Below are positions 1 to 7,014 of a stretch of DNA of 31,656 nt, one piece after another. The position numbers were made by a program, and so were the translations under genes. Numbering within the stretch: position 1 is the stretch's first letter; every line of letters begins with the position of its first letter. The notes under the pieces were generated by a model. It saw only the letters and a list, made by a program, of their open reading frames with translations. It was not told the DNA's origin and did no database searches. Source of the stretch: Candidatus Aphodoplasma excrementigallinarum (GTDB lineage Bacteria; Bacillota; Clostridia; UBA1381; UMGS1253); assembly GCA_018713805.1 (NCBI GenBank), contig DVOF01000142.1, forward strand, positions 1-31,656, written 5' to 3'.

Positions 1-25
1 CTATAGTATATAAATAGGATCTATC

Positions 26-44
26 AAAAACGGCTGTGCCGTTT
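26..44 (-). terminator. Rho-independent terminator of the rubredoxin gene
   Basis: Read leftward, a 7-bp stem (28-34 with 38-44, loop 35-37) is followed by a run of T residues. It lies about 40 bases past the rubredoxin stop codon. A second, GC-rich hairpin lies between it and the gene, so the two may act in tandem. Confidence 0.7.
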
Positions 45-53
45 ATTTGCAGG

Positions 54-79
54 CAGGGGTGGCGGTACAGCCGCCCCTG
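54..79. other. GC-rich hairpin just past rubredoxin stop
   Basis: Bases 54-63 pair with 70-79 over ten positions (one G-U) around a six-base loop. It has no T-run of its own. It may protect the 3' end of the rubredoxin message or help the downstream terminator. Confidence 0.55.
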
Positions 80-85
80 TAGGGG

Positions 86-244
86 TCACACCTGTTCAAA
101 CGCGTCTTTCCCAAGACCGCACACAGGGCATACCCAGTCTTCCGGAATGTCCTCGAACGCCGTGCCGGGAGCAATCCCGCCGTCCGGGTCGCCGACCTCC
201 GGGTCATACACGTAACCGCATGCGCTGCACTCGTACTTCTGCAT
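86..244 (-). CDS. Rubredoxin
   Basis: A 52-residue one-electron carrier of the cytoplasm. It holds a single iron in two cysteine loops, seen here as C6-x2-C9 and C39-x2-C42, with the usual YVYDPEVGDP and EDWVCPVCG sequences, so it matches the family over its full length. The start at 244 is chosen because a good ribosome binding site (AGGAGG, complement of 252-257) lies just upstream; a longer reading from 277 would add eleven residues that no rubredoxin has. The gene is transcribed alone, away from the OLE locus, and ends in a hairpin terminator. In anaerobes such proteins pass electrons to rubrerythrin or superoxide reductase, but no such partner is visible here, so its specific partner is unknown. 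Confidence 0.95.
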   Translation of the reverse strand: MQKYECSACGYVYDPEVGDPDGGIAPGTAFEDIPEDWVCPVCGLGKDAFEQV

Positions 245-300
245 GGCAATTCCTCCTTTAATGTATAGTTTTGGCAAAGCAAGCCAACAGGCTTGCTCCT

Positions 301-306
301 ATTATA
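301..306 (-). promoter_or_regulatory. Possible -10 box for rubredoxin
   Basis: TATAAT reads leftward about 45 bases before the rubredoxin ribosome binding site. No convincing -35 box stands at the right distance, so this is tentative. Confidence 0.4.
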
Positions 307-381
307 CCACAGAAATCGAAAAAGAAAACCCCACAATGAAAATTTTGGCGGGTAATCCGGTTTTGCGGCGGGGATTGCGCC

Positions 382-410
382 TTTACAAATCGTAAATTTT
401 GTGCTATTAT
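382..410 (+). promoter_or_regulatory. Promoter 1 upstream of OLE RNA
   Basis: TTTACA (382-387), a 17-base spacer and TATTAT (405-410) fit the sigma-A pattern. The predicted start of transcription is near 417. Confidence 0.55.
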
Positions 411-414
411 ATAC

Positions 415-442
415 TTGATTTCGTGTATTATTTGGTTATAAT
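415..442 (+). promoter_or_regulatory. Promoter 2 upstream of OLE RNA
   Basis: TTGATT (415-420), a 16-base spacer and a perfect TATAAT (437-442) predict a start near 449, about 23 bases before the first strand of the long closing helix of the OLE RNA. This is the better match of the two tandem promoters. Confidence 0.65.
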
Positions 443-448
443 ATATGG

Positions 449-1120
449 GAATGCAGCATGTGTAGAGCAACGTAAGTGGTATATAAAATACGGTGGCGCA
501 GTATTCTAGTCAGCTCGGTCTATTCCCAAGACGGGCCTAAAAATCCGTAAAAGGGCATATCGATGAAGTTTCTGGTGCTTGCTTGGAACGCCCAGTTCGG
601 GGCTGGTGCTGGAAGTTAAGGCTTAGGGGCGGTCCGCAACGGCATGCGGGCGCCGAACCCCTTTGCCGCGGAGACCCATGCTTGTGGCTGCCAATGGGTA
701 CGGCATAAGCCGTGCCTAAGTGGTTACGACATGGGGGAGAACCTGCATATCGGTGCATTGGCGCTGGGTGCAGCGTAGCCTGCCTTGCGTGGACAGGGCT
801 GGGATAACGGACAAATCGGTACGGGCCGGCCAACCTATGCCGGTTATCGCTGTTTGAAACCCTGTCTGCAAAAGAGGCCAAGAATAGATTTGACTGCCGA
901 GGAAACCTCCTAGACTGTTGCTCTGCTGATTTGCAAGGGATTGAAATGCGGACTAAGTGGCAATCAGGTCATAAATACGGCAACGTATTTGTAGGACGCT
1001 TGAAAGGGAAACCGCCGCTTTGGCGACGGGGCGGCAGCGTCCTGGGAAAACCTACCTGACCTTAAGCCGCAAAATTTACTTTGCAGGTTGCCACCGTAGT
1101 TTATATGCCACTTACTGTTT
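449..1120 (+). ncRNA. ole: OLE RNA (Ornate, Large, Extremophilic)
   Basis: A stretch of about 670 bases with no credible protein gene but heavy nested base pairing. The ends pair: 472-497 with 1090-1115, 26 positions with one G-U and one A-G mismatch. Inside are helices 625-632 with 653-662, 634-638 with 645-649, 675-679 with 694-698, a hairpin at 700-713, 792-798 with 860-866, 803-808 with 843-848, 964-969 with 1054-1059, a 7-bp stem capped by GCAA at 973-990, 993-1000 with 1036-1043, and 1012-1016 with 1030-1034. The name rests mainly on size, ornate structure and position: it sits directly before an OapA-like membrane protein gene, dxs and tlyA, the known OLE setting. OLE RNAs form membrane-bound particles with OapA and are linked to cold, ethanol and magnesium tolerance in Bacillus halodurans. 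The identification is by synteny and structure, not by a covariance search. Ends are estimates. Confidence 0.85.
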
Positions 1121-1153
1121 TATTTTTGTGATGGATTTGGAGTTGAATATTGT

Positions 1154-1780
1154 TTGGGAAAACGAAAGGGCCTTTTCAAGGTCAAAGGTTCGGGACAAAA
1201 TATCAAGGTCAGCCATAAATGGACGGCAAGCGTGACGGTGATGGCGTTTGTGTTCACGGTCGTGCTCAGCGTGGTGACGTCGGGCGCGGAAGGGCTGGGG
1301 CTTACGGCCGCGGCGGCCGTGCTGCTGTTGATCGTCCTGCTGGGCATTGGCTTTGACATTGTCGGCGTTGCGGTGTCGACCGCGAGCGAGGAACCGTTCC
1401 ACGCTATGGCGGCAAAAAAAATCCCCGGTGCGAAGGAAAGCGTCAGAATCATCCGCAGCGCGCAGCAGATATCGAGCCTGTGCAACGACGTGATCGGCGA
1501 TATCGCCGGCATTATCAGCGGCGCCATGACTGCGGCGATCGTGGCGGGTATCGTCGCGCTCACAGGGTGGGGGACGACGTTTTGGAACCTGCTTTTAGCA
1601 GGCGCCGTCGCTGCTTTGATGATTGGCGGTAAGGCGGCGGGAAAAGGCGTCGCGATGAAAAGCAATAACACGATTGTTTTTCTGATTGGACGGCTTGTAT
1701 ATGCTTTGAAGCGTCCTTTTGTAAGGCGCGGTGGCAGCCGCCGCGTACCGCGGGGCAAGAAAAATGGGAAACAGGTGTAA
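1154..1780 (+). CDS. oapA: OLE-associated membrane protein OapA
   Basis: A 208-residue protein with a basic N-terminus, about four membrane segments (roughly residues 24-43, 49-71, 117-137 and 142-160) and a strongly basic C-terminal tail (from about 187). Acidic residues lie in or beside the membrane parts: D68 and a DxxxD pair at D112 and D116. OapA proteins bind OLE RNA and hold it at the membrane; the arrangement of helices, the charged tails and the DxxxD motif fit that family. Translation probably begins at TTG 1154, with TTGGAG at 1137-1142 as the ribosome binding site, 39 bases after the closing helix of the RNA. The gene is followed six bases later by dxs and has no promoter of its own that I can see, so RNA and protein are probably made from one transcript. 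The assignment depends on context together with the protein's architecture. Confidence 0.85.
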   Translation: MGKRKGLFKVKGSGQNIKVSHKWTASVTVMAFVFTVVLSVVTSGAEGLGLTAAAAVLLLIVLLGIGFDIVGVAVSTASEEPFHAMAAKKIPGAKESVRIIRSAQQISSLCNDVIGDIAGIISGAMTAAIVAGIVALTGWGTTFWNLLLAGAVAALMIGGKAAGKGVAMKSNNTIVFLIGRLVYALKRPFVRRGGSRRVPRGKKNGKQV

Positions 1781-1786
1781 TGGGAT

Positions 1787-3682
1787 ATGAAAAAGGGTTT
1801 GGAACAGATAGAGTCGCCGGCAGACCTGAAGAAAATGAATCGGAGGGAGCTCGACGCGCTTGCGGCGCAGATCCGCCAGTTTTTGATCGAGTCCGTGTCC
1901 AAAACCGGGGGGCATCTTGCGTCGAACCTCGGCGTGGTGGAGCTGACGATTGCGTTGCACCGCGTTTTTAACCTGCCGGAGGATAAAATCGTATTTGACG
2001 TGGGGCACCAGTCCTACGTACATAAAATCCTGACCGGGCGGATGGGGCAGTTTTCCACCCTGCGGCAGGAGGGCGGCCTTTCCGGCTTCCCAAAGACGAG
2101 CGAGAGCGAGTACGACGCGTTCAACACTGGGCACAGCTCGACGTCGATTTCCGCTGCGTTGGGGCTTGCGCGAGCACGCGACCTGAAGGGGCAGTCGTAC
2201 AAGGTCGTCGCGCTCATTGGCGATGGCGCGCTGACGGGCGGGCTGGCCTATGAAGCGATCAATGACGCGGGCCACGCGGAAAACGACCTGATTGTCGTGC
2301 TCAACGACAACGAGATGAGCATTGGCAAAAATGTGGGCGGGATTAGCGAATATTTGTCGCGTATCCGGACAAGGCCGTCGTATTTCAAGCTGAAGTCGGC
2401 CACGGAGACCGCGCTGGAAAAGCTGCCGTTCGGCGAGTCGATCGTTGAGTTCCTCCGCCGAATCAAGGACGGGCTCAAGCAGACGTTTATGCAGCAGAAT
2501 ATTTTTGAGGATTTGGGCTTTACCTACCTCGGGCCGGTGGACGGGCATGACATCGGGCGTATGGAGAAAATGTTCGAGCATGCCAAGAACACAAAAGGGC
2601 CTGTGCTGGTGCATGTCTGTACGAAAAAGGGGCATGGGTACCAGCCTGCGGAGGCAAAGCCGCAGACGTTCCACGGGATTTCACGCTTTGACATTGCGTC
2701 CGGCGAGGTGATTCGCGACAAGGTCACGGCGGACTATTCGGCGATTTTCGGGCGGCACCTTTTGCGGCTGGCAAAAGACAATGAAAAAATCGTGGCGATC
2801 AGCCCGGCAATGGCGTCCGGGAGCGGGCTTTTGCCGTTTGCACGCAGCTTTCCAAAGCGGTTTTTCGACGTTGGCATCTGCGAGGCGCATGCGGTAACGA
2901 GTGCGGCGGGGCTTGCAATCGGCGGCTTTATCCCGGTGGTGGCGATTTATTCTTCGTTTTTGCAGCGTGCCTATGACCAGATTATTCACGATGTGGCGCT
3001 GCAAAACCTGCATGTCGTGTTCTGCATTGACCGCGCCGGCGTTGTTGGCGACGATGGCGAGACGCACCAGGGCGTATTTGATATCGCGTTTATGAGCCAG
3101 ATTCCGAACATGGCGGTGCTTGCACCGGCGAGCTTTTATGAGCTGGAGCATATGCTCAAGTATGCGGTTTTGAAGCATAAAGGCCCGATCTGTATCCGGT
3201 ACCCGCGCGGACGCGAGCAGTATAAGGGCACGCAGGTGAAGTTTGTATTTGGAAAAAGCGAGCTTATCAGCGAGGGCGGCGACGTGACGATCGTGGCGGT
3301 CGGCAATCTGGTGCGCTATGCGGCGCAGGCTGCGCAGGAGCTTCTCCGGCAGGGCATTTTTGCCGAGGTAGTCAACGTCCGTACGGTCGTCCCGCTCGAT
3401 AAGGAAACGATCCTGCGCTCCGTGCGCAAAACGGGCGACGTGCTCGTACTTGAGGACGGTGTGGCACGCGGCGGCGTGGGCGACATGGTGGCCCGCTTGT
3501 TAATCGAAAACGGCGTTACGGCAAACTTTGAGGGCCGCGGCTACGATGAATTTGTCGCGCAGGCGAAAGTGGCGCGCATCCACGAAAAATACGGGCTTGA
3601 CACGGCGGCGATTTGTAAATGGGCTGTGCAGGCCGCAGAGAAAAAGCGGGGGTATCAACTTGGCAAAAAAGCGCAGAGCTGA
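1787..3682 (+). CDS. dxs: 1-deoxy-D-xylulose-5-phosphate synthase
   Basis: Full length (631 residues). It condenses pyruvate with glyceraldehyde 3-phosphate using thiamine diphosphate, the first step of the MEP pathway to isopentenyl diphosphate. Visible are H43 in the early GGHLASNLG, DVGHQSYVHK (71-80), GHSSTS (115-120), the cofactor and metal motif GDGALTGG (145-152) with N at LNDNEMS (172-178), the catalytic glutamate region ICEAHA, and the C-terminal transketolase domain. The start ATG follows the oapA stop by six bases, and the C-terminus overlaps tlyA by 23 bases, so the genes are translationally linked. Isoprenoid genes next to OLE RNA are a recurring feature of these loci; why is not known. 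Confidence 0.97.
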   Translation: MKKGLEQIESPADLKKMNRRELDALAAQIRQFLIESVSKTGGHLASNLGVVELTIALHRVFNLPEDKIVFDVGHQSYVHKILTGRMGQFSTLRQEGGLSGFPKTSESEYDAFNTGHSSTSISAALGLARARDLKGQSYKVVALIGDGALTGGLAYEAINDAGHAENDLIVVLNDNEMSIGKNVGGISEYLSRIRTRPSYFKLKSATETALEKLPFGESIVEFLRRIKDGLKQTFMQQNIFEDLGFTYLGPVDGHDIGRMEKMFEHAKNTKGPVLVHVCTKKGHGYQPAEAKPQTFHGISRFDIASGEVIRDKVTADYSAIFGRHLLRLAKDNEKIVAISPAMASGSGLLPFARSFPKRFFDVGICEAHAVTSAAGLAIGGFIPVVAIYSSFLQRAYDQIIHDVALQNLHVVFCIDRAGVVGDDGETHQGVFDIAFMSQIPNMAVLAPASFYELEHMLKYAVLKHKGPICIRYPRGREQYKGTQVKFVFGKSELISEGGDVTIVAVGNLVRYAAQAAQELLRQGIFAEVVNVRTVVPLDKETILRSVRKTGDVLVLEDGVARGGVGDMVARLLIENGVTANFEGRGYDEFVAQAKVARIHEKYGLDTAAICKWAVQAAEKKRGYQLGKKAQS

Positions 3683-4475
3683 TGAAATTTTACTGTCCCG
3701 CGCGCTGGCGGGCGACATTGCAGAGGCGCGCGCGCTGATTATGGCGGGCGTGGTGTATATTGGCGAGGTGCGCTGTGATACGCCGGGGCAAATGCTGGCG
3801 GAGGATGTACATATCGAGGTACGCGACAAAAACCAGAAATATGTCAGCCGCGGCGGGCTGAAGCTCGAAAAGGCGATTAAGACATTTGGCATCGACCTGC
3901 GCGGCGCGGAGGCGATGGACATCGGCGCGTCAACGGGCGGCTTTACGGACTGTATGCTGCAAAACGGCGCGGCAAAGGTGTACAGCGTTGACGTGGGCTA
4001 CGGCCAGCTCGCGTGGAAGCTGCGCGGCGATACGCGCGTGGTGAATATGGAACGGACGAATATCCGCTTTGTGGAGATAGGGCAGCTGGGCGGCCCGCTC
4101 GACTTTGTTTCGGTGGATGTGTCGTTTATCTCACTGAAGCTGATTTTGCCCGTCATGCGGCGGCTTATGAAAGAGACCGGGCAGGCCGCTGTGCTGGTCA
4201 AGCCGCAGTTCGAGGCCGAGCGCGGGCAGGTCGGCGACAAGGGCGTTGTGACCGACCGGGCCGTACATCGGGAAGTAATAGAAAACTGTATCGGCTATGC
4301 GCTGGAAAACGGGTTCGACGTTTGCGGCCTGACGTATTCGCCGATCAAAGGGCCGGAGGGCAACATCGAATATTTGCTGTACCTGCGCTGCGGCGGTGGG
4401 AATTTGGGCGTTACGCCGGGGGAAATCGACGCTGCGGTGGAGGATTCGCATAGGGCGGCTTTGGCGCGGCATTGA
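3660..4475 (+). CDS. tlyA: TlyA family rRNA 2'-O-methyltransferase
   Basis: A 271-residue protein with an N-terminal S4 RNA-binding domain (about 1-60), the linker YVSRGGLKLE (61-70) and a Rossmann methyltransferase domain with the SAM loop DIGASTGGFTD (87-97), DVGYGQL (111-117) and the conserved VKPQFE around K181. TlyA enzymes methylate ribose in 16S and 23S rRNA and some are described as haemolysins. The start is TTG at 3660: it gives the usual AKKRRADEIL beginning, has GGGGGT just upstream and restores the family length. ATG starts further in would cut the S4 domain. It overlaps the end of dxs by 23 bases. TlyA is a regular member of the OLE RNA neighbourhood. Confidence 0.93.
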   Translation: MAKKRRADEILLSRALAGDIAEARALIMAGVVYIGEVRCDTPGQMLAEDVHIEVRDKNQKYVSRGGLKLEKAIKTFGIDLRGAEAMDIGASTGGFTDCMLQNGAAKVYSVDVGYGQLAWKLRGDTRVVNMERTNIRFVEIGQLGGPLDFVSVDVSFISLKLILPVMRRLMKETGQAAVLVKPQFEAERGQVGDKGVVTDRAVHREVIENCIGYALENGFDVCGLTYSPIKGPEGNIEYLLYLRCGGGNLGVTPGEIDAAVEDSHRAALARH

Positions 4476-4508
4476 GATAGGCTTTTGGAACGGATAAGTG
4501 GTGATGAT

Positions 4509-4718
4509 ATGTATGCAAAGGATATAGAGCCGAAGTGCGCGCTGTGCCAGCATGGGGAGCCGATCCCCGACACGCTGGACATGCTCTGCAAAAAGTATGG
4601 CGTGGTGCCGTACAACCATTCCTGTAAAAAATTTAAATACGATATTTTCAAAAAGAAAGTGCGCCGCCGCGCGCCGGTCGATACCGGCTATAGTGCGGAG
4701 GACTTTTCGATTGACTGA
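4509..4718 (+). CDS. Small four-cysteine protein, function unknown
   Basis: A 69-residue basic protein with cysteines at 10, 13, 27 and 39 (CxxC-x13-C-x11-C), an arrangement suited to holding a metal such as zinc, and a lysine/arginine-rich stretch (about 40-54). I do not recognise the family. The start at 4509 is preferred over an upstream ATG at 4485 because GTGGTGAT (4498-4505) resembles a ribosome binding site. It is the last gene of the OLE-oapA-dxs-tlyA run and is followed at once by a two-way terminator. A nucleic-acid-binding role is possible from charge and cysteines but is only a guess. Confidence 0.75.
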   Translation: MYAKDIEPKCALCQHGEPIPDTLDMLCKKYGVVPYNHSCKKFKYDIFKKKVRRRAPVDTGYSAEDFSID

Positions 4719-4721
4719 AAT

Positions 4722-4748
4722 AAAGCAGGCCGTTTCAGGCCTGCTTTT
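4722..4748. terminator. Two-way terminator between small protein gene and tcdA
   Basis: A perfect 10-bp stem (4722-4731 with 4738-4747), six-base loop, A-run on the left and T-run on the right, so it works in both directions. The right arm also encodes the last codons of tcdA, and the loop holds its stop codon. Confidence 0.88.
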
Positions 4749-5475
4749 CGTTTAGTCCGACTATCTCTTTAATCACCTCGCCCGCCAAAAGCAGCCCCGC
4801 CGCAGACGGCACAAAGGACACGCTGCCCGGCGTCTGCCGTTTTTGTACGCAGCCCGTATCCTGCTCCATTGAATCGTGCGCATACGGCGTGAGCGGCGGC
4901 TCCTGCGAATAGACGACCTTGAGCCGTTTGACGCCGCGCTTGCGCAGCTCATAGCGCATCACTTTGGCAAGCGGGCACATCGACGTTTTATAAATATCGC
5001 TTACCTCAAGACGAGCCGCGTCAAGCTTGTTGCCCGTACCCATGCAGCTGATAACGGGCACGCCCGCGGCCTGCGCGCGTTCGATGAGCAACAGCTTAGA
5101 CGTTACGGTATCGATCGCGTCTATGATATAGTCGTAAGCGGTAAAATCGTATCCGTCTGCGTTGTCCGCGCTGTAAAAGACGCGGTGCGCGTTTATGACT
5201 GCGTTTGGATTGATGTCGAGCGCACGCGCCTTCATGACGTCCACTTTTGGCTTGCCAAGCGTGCTGTGCAGGGCGATCAGCTGCCGGTTCAGGTTCGACT
5301 CGCATACGGTGTCCGGGTCGAACAGGTCGAGAATACCCACGCCTGCGCGGACGAGCGCCTCTGCGGCAAACGAGCCCACGCCGCCAATCCCAAATACGGC
5401 GACATGGGCGCGGCTTAGTTTTTGCACACCGCATTCCCCAAGCAGGAGCGCGGTCCGGATAAATTGCTTTTCCAT
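4735..5475 (-). CDS. tcdA: tRNA threonylcarbamoyladenosine dehydratase (ThiF/E1-like)
   Basis: A 246-residue protein of the ThiF/MoeB/E1 superfamily. It has the nucleotide-binding loop GIGGVGS (29-35), FDPDTV (52-57), NLNRQ (61-65) and DAIDTVTSK. TcdA uses ATP to turn the t6A base at position 37 of tRNAs into its cyclic form. TcdA usually has about 250-270 residues, and the protein lacks the CxxC zinc pairs of MoeB/ThiF, which favours TcdA over a molybdopterin or thiamine enzyme. The start at 5475 has a good ribosome binding site (complement of 5482-5486); an upstream ATG at 5529 would add 18 atypical residues. It is transcribed alone, divergent from the glycosidase gene. Confidence 0.9.
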   Translation of the reverse strand: MEKQFIRTALLLGECGVQKLSRAHVAVFGIGGVGSFAAEALVRAGVGILDLFDPDTVCESNLNRQLIALHSTLGKPKVDVMKARALDINPNAVINAHRVFYSADNADGYDFTAYDYIIDAIDTVTSKLLLIERAQAAGVPVISCMGTGNKLDAARLEVSDIYKTSMCPLAKVMRYELRKRGVKRLKVVYSQEPPLTPYAHDSMEQDTGCVQKRQTPGSVSFVPSAAGLLLAGEVIKEIVGLNEKQA

Positions 5476-5499
5476 GCTGCACCTCCATATCCTGCATTG

Positions 5500-5529
5500 A
5501 TTGTACCACAGCGGCGTAGGCATTTGCAA
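5500..5529 (-). promoter_or_regulatory. Promoter of tcdA
   Basis: Read leftward, TTGCAA (5529-5524), an 18-base spacer and TACAAT (5505-5500) give a plausible sigma-A promoter 25 bases upstream of the start codon. Confidence 0.55.
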
Positions 5530-5556
5530 GAAAATATGAAATAATCCGGCGCGGAA

Positions 5557-5585
5557 TTGAAAATAATTGACGGGTATGATATACT
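5557..5585 (+). promoter_or_regulatory. Promoter of the GH39-like gene
   Basis: TTGAAA (5557-5562), a 17-base spacer and TATACT (5580-5585) form a good sigma-A promoter, starting transcription near 5592. Confidence 0.75.
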
Positions 5586-5633
5586 GGACACAATAGGGGC
5601 GAAATGTTTATTTTGTGAAGGAGGCATGCCATT

Positions 5634-6947
5634 ATGGAAACGCTAACATTTGATTTGAACAAAAAAGGCGGTAAATTTAAGATTTTGAATGCAACAAACG
5701 GCGGCCCATGGCACAAAAGACACACAAACGACCAGTATCGGAGCAATTTTGACAGTTATAAAGCTGCAAGAATACCGTATTCGAGGAATCATGATTCCGG
5801 TGTAGTGGGAATATACGGCGGCCCGTTCAGCCATGATATTACAAGAATCTTTCCAAATTTTGATGCGGATGCAGAGGACCCTGCTTCGTACGATTTTGCC
5901 TGTACGGACGAATCTATTTTATGCACCCTTGAGGCCGGGACAAAAACTTTTTTCAGATTGGGCCAAACGATTGAGCATCAAATAAAAAAACACGGTATAA
6001 TACCGCCGCCGGATTTTAAAAAATGGGCGGTTATCTGTGAACATATTATCAGGCACTATAACGAGGGATGGGCAGAAGGATACCATCTTGATATCGAATA
6101 TTGGGAGATATGGAATGAACCTGATTTAGACCCGGACGATAGCGCAAACAAGCGTACATGGGCGGGAACCAAAGCCGAATTTTTTAATTTGTACGAAATT
6201 GCGGCAAAACATCTTAAAAATTGTTTTCCCCATCTGAAAATAGGCGGCCCTGCGCTCGCAGGAGATGAAGAATGGGCGGCGGATTTTCTTGCAGAAATGA
6301 GAAAAAGGGACGTGCCTATCGACTTCTTTTCCTGGCATGTGTATGGGTCAACGCCTGATAAAATGATAAAAAAGGCAGAGCGAATAAAAGCCCTCCTGAT
6401 CAAAAACGGATATAAAAATGCAGAAAGTATTTTAAATGAATGGAATTACGTAAAAGGATGGACGGATGAATTTGTATATACCATTCAAATGATTCATGGT
6501 ATGAAGGGCGCGGCATTTACGATGGCCTGTATATCGGAAGCGCAGAAATGTACCGGCATAGATATGCTGATGTATTACGATACAAGGCCGTCGGCGTTCT
6601 GCGGTGTATTTGATTTTTATACCTGGCGGCCGTTGAAGGGATATTACCCGTTCCAATGGTATGGTATGTTTTATGATATGATTGCCGAAATTAGCTGTGA
6701 GTCCAGCATAGATGACATCTATACGCTTTGCGGAGTGGATAAAAACGACAAGGTTCTCTGTGTGCTCACACATTATTCGGACAATGACGCTGCGGGGGCA
6801 AAGTCTGTGAAAGTAGACTTTGGCAGAAAGGGAAAATATGAGATTTATTTTCTTGATGAAAAACATGACGCAGAGCCTGTAGCAATTACGGATAAGCTGG
6901 AGTTAACAATGGTGAACAATTCCTGCGTTATGATCAAAGAGGTATGA
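5634..6947 (+). CDS. GH39-like glycoside hydrolase, cytoplasmic
   Basis: A 437-residue protein with the clan GH-A signatures of GH39 enzymes (beta-xylosidase, alpha-iduronidase): the acid/base glutamate in EIWNEPD (E162) and the likely nucleophile in ILNEWN (E269), about 107 residues apart as expected for retaining enzymes. SWHVYG (233-238) fits the substrate-pocket strand. A beta-sandwich-like region follows from about 365. No signal peptide is present, so it would act on sugars already imported. It has its own promoter and a strong AAGGAGG site (5618-5624). Its base use is clearly richer in A and T than in the neighbours, with many AAA, GAA, ATA and TTT codons, which suggests it was acquired by transfer. 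No sugar transporter or regulator sits beside it. The exact substrate cannot be named. Confidence 0.85.
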   Translation: METLTFDLNKKGGKFKILNATNGGPWHKRHTNDQYRSNFDSYKAARIPYSRNHDSGVVGIYGGPFSHDITRIFPNFDADAEDPASYDFACTDESILCTLEAGTKTFFRLGQTIEHQIKKHGIIPPPDFKKWAVICEHIIRHYNEGWAEGYHLDIEYWEIWNEPDLDPDDSANKRTWAGTKAEFFNLYEIAAKHLKNCFPHLKIGGPALAGDEEWAADFLAEMRKRDVPIDFFSWHVYGSTPDKMIKKAERIKALLIKNGYKNAESILNEWNYVKGWTDEFVYTIQMIHGMKGAAFTMACISEAQKCTGIDMLMYYDTRPSAFCGVFDFYTWRPLKGYYPFQWYGMFYDMIAEISCESSIDDIYTLCGVDKNDKVLCVLTHYSDNDAAGAKSVKVDFGRKGKYEIYFLDEKHDAEPVAITDKLELTMVNNSCVMIKEV

Positions 6948-7014
6948 TTGTATGGCTGCTGCATAGTATAACCATGCAGTGCCAGGGTAAGGTTTATATA
7001 AAGGAGGAGTAAAT

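Noticed and set aside
537..881. Leftward 114-codon frame inside the OLE region
   Set aside because: It has no ribosome binding site or family pattern, and the region shows RNA helices instead.
449..1120. Group II intron, tmRNA or RNase P RNA as the identity of the large RNA
   Set aside because: No intron-encoded protein or domain V, no tag reading frame or tRNA-like ends, and no RNase P core seen; the gene neighbourhood fits OLE.
1020..1235. Rightward 71-codon frame across the RNA end and oapA start
   Set aside because: It overlaps the closing helix and the oapA start and has no family resemblance.
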